NCBI RefSeq assembly: GCF_016734815.1 | Contig: NZ_JAERQF010000044.1 | Span: 1 to 40,278, forward strand | Direction: 5' to 3' | Source: Hymenobacter rubidus | Lineage (GTDB): Bacteria; Bacteroidota; Bacteroidia; Cytophagales; Hymenobacteraceae | DNA: 40,278 nt | Part shown: positions 34,240-40,278 of the stretch, piece by piece | Layout: the number at the start of each line of letters is the position of its first letter | How positions within the stretch are numbered: the stretch's first letter is position 1 | Notes under the pieces: model-generated | Database searches by the model: none | The model's input: the letters and a program-made list of their open reading frames with translations, nothing else | What the model was told of the DNA's origin: nothing | Position numbers and translations under genes: made by a program

Positions 34240-34953
34240 ATGCGCGTTTTCATCACCGGAGCCAATCGGGGCCTGGGCCTCGAACTTACCCGCCAATACC
34301 TGGAGCGCGGCGACCAGGTTTTTGCCGCCAGCCGGCAACCCAAGCAGGCCGCTGAGCTGCAACAGCTGAGCCAGCAATACGCCGACCGCCTCGTGCTGCT
34401 GCCCCTCGACGTGGCCAACGCCGACTCCATTGCCGCGGCCGTGCAAACGGTGAGCGCCGCCACCGACGCCCTCGACGTGCTCATCAACAACGCCGGCGTG
34501 TACCCGCACGCGGGCTCCGGCGATGCCCACCAGCGCCTGGGCCAGCTCACCCACGACGACGCCATCGAAACCATGCAAGTCAATGCCATTGGGCCGCTGC
34601 TGGTAGCGCAGGCCTTGCTGCCGCTACTGCGCGCCGGGCGCAAGGGCCGCATCCTGAGCATTTCCTCGGGCCAGGGCTCGCTGACCTGGAAGGCCACCGG
34701 CGACCCCTACCACTACAGCGCCAGCAAGGCCGCCTTGAACATGTACATGCGCAGCCTGGCAGCCGAAATTGGCCACATGGGCCTGATTTCGGTGCTGGTT
34801 GACCCCGGCTGGATGCGCACCGACATGGGCGGCGACCACGCCACTCAGGAACCGGCCGATTCGGCCCGCGGCATCATTCGCCTGGCCGAGCAGCTGCACG
34901 CCGAAGAAAACGGCAGCTTCGTGACTTGGCAAGGCCAGCCGGTGCCGTGGTAG
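34240..34953 (+). CDS. SDR family oxidoreductase
   Basis: The 237-aa protein is a classical short-chain dehydrogenase/reductase: nucleotide-binding TGANRGLG (6-13), NNAG (83-86), and the catalytic serine (ISS, around 142) with Tyr159 and Lys163 in YSASK. The loop after TGANR favours NADP(H) by analogy, not by proof. It resembles the C-factor/SniffeR-like subgroup. Substrate unknown. A strong hairpin terminator follows. Confidence 0.92.
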   Translation: MRVFITGANRGLGLELTRQYLERGDQVFAASRQPKQAAELQQLSQQYADRLVLLPLDVANADSIAAAVQTVSAATDALDVLINNAGVYPHAGSGDAHQRLGQLTHDDAIETMQVNAIGPLLVAQALLPLLRAGRKGRILSISSGQGSLTWKATGDPYHYSASKAALNMYMRSLAAEIGHMGLISVLVDPGWMRTDMGGDHATQEPADSARGIIRLAEQLHAEENGSFVTWQGQPVPW

Positions 34954-35030
34954 CCGCCGGGTGGCGCTAGCTAATCAAGCCTCCTAGTCAGCCGTCAGCT
35001 TCTATATTATTCCGAAATACCCCTTTTCGC

Positions 35031-35071
35031 CCCCACAGCCCGCTAGTCGAGCTGTGGGGGTTTGTTTTTTG
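35031..35071 (+). terminator. Intrinsic terminator after the SDR gene
   Basis: CCCCCACAGC (35031-35040) is the exact reverse complement of 35052-35061, with an 11-base loop, directly followed by TTTGTTTTTT. This is a textbook intrinsic terminator. Confidence 0.85.
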
Positions 35072-35182
35072 GTGATACGGTGGCAAGTCGCTGAATTAAA
35101 ACGCCATTAAAATCAATCTGCCCGCGCTTGCTTCTCGTACCTGAGCCAAACACCTCTTCATTTTTTCTTCACAAATCTCTTT

Positions 35183-37168
35183 ATGCAATACTTTTCTACT
35201 TCTCTGCGACTAGCGGCGGCTACGGCCGGGCTTTTGTTGCTCAACTCTGCCTCAGCGCAGGCCCAGACTGTTTATGGTCTGGCCACTACGGCCGGTGCTG
35301 TAACCAGCCTGGTCACGTTTCAGGCCACGGCGCCGGGCACGCTCACGGCCACCACGCCCATCACGGGCCTGGGCACCGGGCAAACGCTGGTGGGCCTGGA
35401 CAGTCGGCCCAACACCGGCCAATTGTTTGCGCTGGGCTACAATCCGACCGGCACACAGGCCCAGGTGTACATCCTCAACCCCACCACCGGCGCGCTGACG
35501 GCGGCGGGCGCAGCCATCACGCTGAACCTGGGCACCGTGCTCAACCGGATTGGGTTCGATTTTAACCCGACGGTGGACCGCATTCGGGTGACGGGCTCCA
35601 ACAACACCAACTTCCGCCTCAACCCCAACAACGGCGCCCTGGCCGCCACCGACACCAACCTGGCCTACGCCACCACGGATGCCAACGCCGCCCAAACGCC
35701 CGGCGTGGGCGCCGTGGCCTACGGCAATTCGTTTATTGGGGCCACCAACACGGTGCTCTACGACATCGACGAAGCCAACAGCCGCTACACGACTCAGGAC
35801 CCGCCGAACAACGGCACCCTCAACAGCCGCACGGCCCTGACGGTGAACACCGCCACAGCCCTGGCCACCGACCTGGACATTTATTTCAACCCCACTACGC
35901 GCGTCAACGGTGCTTATTTAACCATTGCCACATCGGGCGGCGCCACCGGCACCGTTACGCAACTGTACACGCTGGATTTTGTGACGGGAGCCAGCATGAC
36001 GGCCGTGGGCGCGGTGGGCCCGGCGGGCACGCTGGTTACCGATATTGCGTTTGCCATCAGCCGGCCTGCCACGTTGCCGGCCATCACCGGCCAGCTGGCC
36101 TACGCCCTGGGCGGCACCAACCTCCTCACGTTCGATACCAGCAACCCCGGCCTGATTCGGACTTCTACCGGCATCACGGGGCTGGCCGCCACCCAAACCC
36201 TGGCCGGCCTAGACATTCGCCCGACCACCAATTCCCTTTACGTGCTGGGGTACGATGCTGCCCTGGCCGCGCCCGGTGCCAATGCCCAGGTGTACTCGCT
36301 CAACGCTGCTACCGGGGTGGCCACGGCCGTAGGCGCCGCCGTCCGCCTGGAACTCGGCACCGGCAAAATCGGCTTCGACTTCAACCCCACCGTGGACCGC
36401 ATTCGGGTGACCTCCTCGAACCGCGCCAACTACCGCGTGAGCCCAATTGACGGCACCATTTCCGGCACCGATACCAACCTGGCCTACGCCGCCACCGATG
36501 CCAACGCTGCCGCGACGCCCAACATTGGTGCCGTGGCCTACACCAACAGCGTGGCCGGCACCACGGCAGCGGCCACCGCCCTGTACAACTACGATGTAAG
36601 CCTGAACATCCTCACCACTCAGAACCCACCAAACAACGGCACCTTGAACACGGTGGGCGCGAGCGGCATTACGGTTAATGCCACCGCTCCGAGCCTGGAT
36701 TTGGACATTTACTCTTCCGTGGCTGGCACCAACACGGCTTACCTGGTGGCCAACCCCAGCACCACAACTGCTACCAACCTTTACACCGTGAACCTAACCA
36801 CGGGCGCAGCCACGCTGGTGGGGGCCATCGGCTTCGGCCTGGCTGCCCGCGACATCACTGTGGCCGGTGCTGCCGGCGTAGCCACCGCCACCCGTGAGCG
36901 CATCGACCTGGCTTCCGGTTTTAGCCTCTACCCCAACCCCACTACCCGCAATACGCAGGTAGCCTTCACCTTGACCCGCCCCGGCCAGGTTGAGGTAGGC
37001 GTGTTCGACCTGATGGGTCGCCGCGTGCTCACTCAGGAGTTGGGCCTGCTGCCGCTGGGCGCCCACGCCTTGCCCTGGGCCGCTGGCACCACCCGCCCCG
37101 GCCTCTACCTCGTGCGCCTGTCTGTGGATGGCCAGTCGGCTGGCACGCGCCAGGTAGTGGTTGAGTAA
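35183..37168 (+). CDS. Duplicated-DUF4394 secreted protein with T9SS sorting domain
   Basis: The 661-aa protein has a signal peptide (about 1-28, ASAQAQ) and two tandem DUF4394 units, about 30-295 and 305-570. Landmarks recur in both: GLATTAG/ALGGTN starts, GFDFNPTVDRIRVT, DTNLAYA.TDANAA.TP..GAVAY and TQ.PPNNGTLN. A T9SS type A-like sorting domain fills about the last 85 residues (SLYPNPTTRNTQ, VFDLMGRRVLTQ, PGLYLVRL). DUF4394 folds like a beta-propeller of unknown ligand. The protein should be exported to the surface or medium. Confidence 0.9.
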   Translation: MQYFSTSLRLAAATAGLLLLNSASAQAQTVYGLATTAGAVTSLVTFQATAPGTLTATTPITGLGTGQTLVGLDSRPNTGQLFALGYNPTGTQAQVYILNPTTGALTAAGAAITLNLGTVLNRIGFDFNPTVDRIRVTGSNNTNFRLNPNNGALAATDTNLAYATTDANAAQTPGVGAVAYGNSFIGATNTVLYDIDEANSRYTTQDPPNNGTLNSRTALTVNTATALATDLDIYFNPTTRVNGAYLTIATSGGATGTVTQLYTLDFVTGASMTAVGAVGPAGTLVTDIAFAISRPATLPAITGQLAYALGGTNLLTFDTSNPGLIRTSTGITGLAATQTLAGLDIRPTTNSLYVLGYDAALAAPGANAQVYSLNAATGVATAVGAAVRLELGTGKIGFDFNPTVDRIRVTSSNRANYRVSPIDGTISGTDTNLAYAATDANAAATPNIGAVAYTNSVAGTTAAATALYNYDVSLNILTTQNPPNNGTLNTVGASGITVNATAPSLDLDIYSSVAGTNTAYLVANPSTTTATNLYTVNLTTGAATLVGAIGFGLAARDITVAGAAGVATATRERIDLASGFSLYPNPTTRNTQVAFTLTRPGQVEVGVFDLMGRRVLTQELGLLPLGAHALPWAAGTTRPGLYLVRLSVDGQSAGTRQVVVE

Positions 37169-37185
37169 GCAACCCTGATTTTTGC

Positions 37186-37223
37186 AAAAAAGCCTCTTCT
37201 ATTGCAGTAGAAGAGGCTTTTTT
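37186..37223. terminator. Bidirectional intrinsic terminator
   Basis: Bases 37186-37201 (AAAAAAGCCTCTTCTA) pair perfectly with 37208-37223 around a TTGCAG loop. The T-run at the right end serves the upstream DUF4394 gene; the A-run at the left end serves the convergent minus-strand RDD gene. Confidence 0.88.
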
Positions 37224-37280
37224 GTGGGCAACAGGTAATTCCGAAGTTGTTGCCACTGCTTCGTTGCGACGTGGGGTGCA

Positions 37281-37997
37281 CTATTGCTGAATCAGGTGGG
37301 CATGGTCGCGCAGAACCGTTTTCAGGAAGGGTGCATCCGGCAGGTCGGTGTGGATGCCGGTGATGGCCTTCACCTTGTTGGCCACTTCGTTGATGAGTAC
37401 GGGGTTTTCCTGCCTGGTGCCGTGAAACAGCAGCTTGCGGATGAGGGCCACGTCGTGGTCGCTCAGCGCGGCGGCTTGGGTAAACACCGGCTGGTAGCCT
37501 TCAATGCGGGCCACTTCGGCGGCCATGGGCGTGCTGTAGTCGGGGCGCTTTTTCAGGCTGATAACGGTGGTGCCGGCCGCAAGGTCGCCCAGGCGCTGGC
37601 TGCGGCCGTTGAGCAGGATGGTAATCAGGGCCACCACCCCCAGCGTCATCACAATTTCGACGGGGCGCAGCAGCCAACGCAGCAGGTAGTCGCCCAGCCC
37701 GGCGCGGGTGCCGTCGAGCCGCACCACGCGTAGCTTCAGCGCTTTTTTACCCAGGGTCTGGCCATTGAAAAACACTTCGCAGGCCAGCATGTAAAAGGTG
37801 GTGGGCAGGTACATGAGCACCATGCCGGCCCGCCCGCCGGGGCTTATGTTGAACTCGTTATTGAGCACGGCCCAAGCAATAAACCACGTCAAATACAGCC
37901 CGTAGTCAATCAGCGAAGCCAGAATCCGGTCGCCGACGCTGGCGGTTTCATACTCCAGGGTAACGTTTTGGGTAGTTTGGATGCGAATGGTGCTCAT
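37281..37997 (-). CDS. RDD family membrane protein
   Basis: The 238-aa protein starts MSTIRIQTTQNVTLEYETASVGDRILASLIDYGLYL, where R-x-x-A-x-x-x-D is the first helix signature of RDD proteins. It then has three further membrane helices (about 51-67, 80-96, 140-157), including GQTLGKKALKLRVV between two of them and a conserved RPVE segment. The C-terminal part (165-238) is soluble. The function of most RDD proteins is unknown; some act in ion exchange. The start at 37997 is preferred over an upstream in-frame ATG at 38180, because that would add a leader with no helix and cross the promoter of the divergent gene. Confidence 0.88.
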   Translation of the reverse strand: MSTIRIQTTQNVTLEYETASVGDRILASLIDYGLYLTWFIAWAVLNNEFNISPGGRAGMVLMYLPTTFYMLACEVFFNGQTLGKKALKLRVVRLDGTRAGLGDYLLRWLLRPVEIVMTLGVVALITILLNGRSQRLGDLAAGTTVISLKKRPDYSTPMAAEVARIEGYQPVFTQAAALSDHDVALIRKLLFHGTRQENPVLINEVANKVKAITGIHTDLPDAPFLKTVLRDHAHLIQQ

Positions 37998-38119
37998 GAG
38001 GCAGCGGGCAGCAGATAGAATGGCCCTTGAAAAGTACATCCAAAGAACCTTATGTCGGGCCAAGGGCGGCCTCCCGTGCGGGCAGGAAGGGCAGCGGACG
38101 CCGCATTCGTCGCTTTCCC

Positions 38120-38149
38120 TTGGCGATGTCGTTTGGCCTGCTACCTTTA
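38120..38149 (+). promoter_or_regulatory. Candidate promoter for the SpoIIM-like gene
   Basis: TTGG (38120-38123) and TACCTTTA (38142-38149) stand in for the Bacteroidota -33 TTTG and -7 TAnnTTTG boxes, with 18 bases between them, and the start codon follows 18 bases later. One mismatch in the -7 box. Confidence 0.5.
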
Positions 38150-38167
38150 AGACTCTATCCATGCCCC

Positions 38168-39136
38168 ATGCGCGAAGCACTTTTCCTGCGGCAAAACCAG
38201 GCCCGCTGGCAGCAATACGAAACCCAGCCCGCCACCAATCCCGATGAGCTGGCCGCCCGTTTCGTGGCCCTGACCGATGATTTGGCCTACGCCCAAACCT
38301 TCTACCCCGACTCGCCGACCACCAACTACCTCAACGCCCTGGCCGGCAAGTTGCACCAGGCCATCTACAAGAATAAGGCGGAAGCCAGGGGCCGCTTCGG
38401 GCAGTTCTGGGCCCGCGAGCTGCCGCTGGTGGTGAGCCGGCACCAGGGCACGCTGGCCTGGTCGCTGCTGTTTTTTGTGCTGTGCGCGGCGCTGGGGGCC
38501 CTCTCGGCGGCCTACGACGATACGTTCGTGCGCACCATTCTCGGCGACGACTACGTGAACCAGACGCTGGAAAACATTCATCGGGGCGACCCGATGGCCA
38601 TTTACAAAAGCGACGGGGAAACGTCGATGTTTCTCTTCATCACCTTCAACAACATCAAGGTGGCGCTCACCACCTTCGCGGCGGGCATCACCGGAGGGGT
38701 AGGCACCGGCTACTTCCTGTTCTACAACGGGCTGATGCTGGGAGCGTTTCAGTATTTCTTCCATCAGCAGCACGTGCTAACCGCTTCGGTGCTCACCATC
38801 TGGATTCACGGCACGCTGGAAATTTCGGCCATTGTTGTGGCGGGCGCGGCGGGCTTCGTGATGGCCAAAGGGCTGTTGTTTCCGGGCACCTACGGACGGG
38901 GTGAGTCGTTCCGATACGCCGCCCGCGAGGGCAGCAAGCTGGCGCTGGGGCTGGTGCCCATTTTCATGCTGGCCGGCTTTCTGGAAAGCTTCGTGACCCG
39001 GCACACCGAGATGCCGGTGGCGGCCAGCGTGGCCATCATTGGGGGGTCGGCCGCGTTCATTCTGTGGTATTTTGGCTGGTACCCGTGGCGGCTGCGGCAG
39101 CGGGGCGCCGTGCTGGCCGAAGCTGCCCGCAGCTAG
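38168..39136 (+). CDS. Stage II sporulation protein M (SpoIIM)-like membrane protein
   Basis: The 322-aa protein starts with a soluble helical part (MREALFLRQNQARWQQYE), followed by five to six membrane helices beginning at about 96-117. It contains the SpoIIM/DUF95 landmarks MFLFITFNNIKVALTTFAAGI, FLFYNGLMLGAF and HGTLEISAIVVAGAAGF. In non-sporulating Bacteroidota it is a general membrane protein of unknown function, often placed near RDD and MoxR/DUF58 genes. The start at 38168 is used because the upstream frame (from 38027) overlaps the divergent promoter and has no domain. Confidence 0.87.
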   Translation: MREALFLRQNQARWQQYETQPATNPDELAARFVALTDDLAYAQTFYPDSPTTNYLNALAGKLHQAIYKNKAEARGRFGQFWARELPLVVSRHQGTLAWSLLFFVLCAALGALSAAYDDTFVRTILGDDYVNQTLENIHRGDPMAIYKSDGETSMFLFITFNNIKVALTTFAAGITGGVGTGYFLFYNGLMLGAFQYFFHQQHVLTASVLTIWIHGTLEISAIVVAGAAGFVMAKGLLFPGTYGRGESFRYAAREGSKLALGLVPIFMLAGFLESFVTRHTEMPVAASVAIIGGSAAFILWYFGWYPWRLRQRGAVLAEAARS

Positions 39137-39168
39137 CTTTTAAGTGTTTTCTCTATTTCAACTCGCCT

Positions 39169-40131
39169 ATGCACCAACGTTTTACCCAAGAGTCTGATTT
39201 TCGCAAGCTGCGGGATTTCGGGCAAAAATTTTCGGCCACGTTTGAATTCATTGGTGAGCACTGGCGGGGGCTGGGCCGGGCCTTGCTCTACATTGTGCTG
39301 CCGGCGGCGCTGCTGCAAGGCATTGTGGCCGGGCTGCTGCAAAAGGAGTTCCTGACTGGCGCCATGCCCGGGCAGCAAGCCAGCATGCGTGAGGGGTTTT
39401 TATCCAGGCTGGCCATGCTCAGCCAGGTCACTGAAACGCCCTATTATTGGGTGAGCATGGTGATGGGGGCCGTATTTGTCACGCTGCTGTTTCTCACCGT
39501 GTACGGGTACTTGCGGTGCTGCCTGCGCCCACGGCCAGCGGCCGGGCCCATTGGCGTGGGGCAGGTATGGGAAGTGGTGAAAGAGCAATTTGCCGGGGGC
39601 TTTGCTTCGTATTTCGGCCTGGGCTTCCTCGTTATTGTTGGCTTGGTGTTATTCTTTATTCCTGGCGTTTACCTGCTCATTGCGTTCAGCTTGTTCTACG
39701 TGGTGAAAGTGGTGGAAGGCAGCGGGTTTGGGGGCACCGTTCGCCGCTGCCTGCAGCTGATTAAGGGCAAGTGGTGGTCCACGTTTGGGCTGCTGTTCGT
39801 CATGTCGCTGATGTTGGGCCTGCTGCTGACTATAGCCGGTGGCATGGTGGGCGGTATTGCGTATGCCCTGCTGCGCAGCACCTTTAGCTCATTGCTGGGA
39901 AGCGACTCCCGCTCCACGCTGGGCATTCTTACGGTTATCACCACGGCGTTTTCGGGCCTGTTCAACCTGCTGATTTATCCGCCGATACTGCTGGCTATTG
40001 CTTTTCAATACTTCAACCTGGTGGAACGCCGCGACGGCGTGGGCCTGCGCAACATGGTCGACCAGCTGGGCCAAGCGCCCGCCGCCGTCCAAAACACGGC
40101 CTACCGGCCCGACGACGAGGGCGAGTATTAG
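39169..40131 (+). CDS. Multi-pass membrane protein of unknown function
   Basis: The 320-aa protein has a soluble start (MHQRFTQESDFRKLRDFGQKFSATFEFIGEHW) and about six hydrophobic segments (about 38-55, 96-112, 145-170, 196-222, 255-275). It has glycine-rich turns and a short hydrophilic C-terminus. I do not recognise a named family. Its place 32 bases after the SpoIIM-like gene and the shared membrane character suggest one operon with it. An in-frame extension to 39064 is out-of-frame coding of the preceding gene and is not used. Confidence 0.8.
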   Translation: MHQRFTQESDFRKLRDFGQKFSATFEFIGEHWRGLGRALLYIVLPAALLQGIVAGLLQKEFLTGAMPGQQASMREGFLSRLAMLSQVTETPYYWVSMVMGAVFVTLLFLTVYGYLRCCLRPRPAAGPIGVGQVWEVVKEQFAGGFASYFGLGFLVIVGLVLFFIPGVYLLIAFSLFYVVKVVEGSGFGGTVRRCLQLIKGKWWSTFGLLFVMSLMLGLLLTIAGGMVGGIAYALLRSTFSSLLGSDSRSTLGILTVITTAFSGLFNLLIYPPILLAIAFQYFNLVERRDGVGLRNMVDQLGQAPAAVQNTAYRPDDEGEY

Positions 40132-40136
40132 TTGCG

Positions 40137-40200
40137 CAACCGACTGAGTCATGCAGCGCGCAGCGCAGCATCTCGCGTGCAATAGTAACTCAATCGGTTG
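40137..40200. repeat. Half REP-like unit inside a 13-bp inverted repeat
   Basis: CAACCGACTGAGT (40137-40149) pairs with ACTCAATCGGTTG (40188-40200) with one mismatch. Between them GTCATGCAGCGCGCAGC..CAGCATCTCGCGTGC matches one arm of the 13635-13742 element, without the second arm. Confidence 0.6.
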
Positions 40201-40278
40201 GTTTACTTCGGCACGCCTGGTCCTGCCCGCTCCCCGGCTTCACGGTCGGGTAGCGTTGCTAGTGGCTGTTCCGTCAGC

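Overview
The window looks like a chromosome segment from a GC-rich member of the Bacteroidota, most likely Cytophagales and close to Hymenobacter. Supporting signs are C-terminal type IX secretion (T9SS) sorting domains on two secreted proteins, a complete MoxR/BatABCDE-type operon, DUF3098, a GNAT-nitrilase fusion, FtsX without a neighbouring FtsE, few obvious Shine-Dalgarno sites, and several promoter boxes close to the Bacteroidota -7 consensus TAnnTTTG. The genus is inferred from gene content and style, not from a marker search.

Left part (1-17059): tsaD on the minus strand is divergent from a very long tamB-like gene. These are followed on the plus strand by ftsX, a DUF3098 protein, uppP, truB and ribF, which is core cell-envelope, tRNA and cofactor housekeeping. 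Next come two tandem paralogues with a carboxypeptidase-like regulatory domain that share an almost identical 179-base block. They overlap the A subunit of a 3-oxoacid CoA-transferase. The B subunit lies about 1.56 kb further on, separated by a secreted serine hydrolase and a long perfect inverted repeat. A T9SS-sorted secreted protein closes this part.

Middle part (17060-30613): a 587-base AT-rich gap leads into an AT-rich three-gene module of exported proteins (398, 273 and 999 aa; the last is a TPR protein). The 999-aa gene runs, with a 34-base gap, straight into a GC-rich MoxR - DUF58 - membrane protein - BatA - BatB - BatC - BatD - BatE series whose genes mostly overlap or abut. A sharp base-composition change therefore falls inside what looks like one transcription unit. 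The AT-rich module plus the MoxR/Bat machine is the best candidate here for an undescribed system: an exported sensor or scaffold module feeding a AAA+/von Willebrand A envelope complex.

Right part (30614-40278): a structured intergenic element, a GNAT-nitrilase fusion, a small lipoprotein, a GNAT acetyltransferase, an SDR oxidoreductase, a duplicated-DUF4394 T9SS protein, then an RDD membrane protein divergent from a SpoIIM-like protein and another multi-pass membrane protein. The last three resemble the start of a second membrane/MoxR locus that would continue beyond the window.

Intergenic DNA is rich in inverted repeats. A REP-like family with a shared core (GTCATGC..GAGCGCAGC..GAAGCATCTC) occurs at both window ends and at 7149-7246 and 13635-13742. 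Other palindromes and hairpin terminators are listed individually. No tRNA, rRNA, CRISPR array, transposase or integrase was seen.
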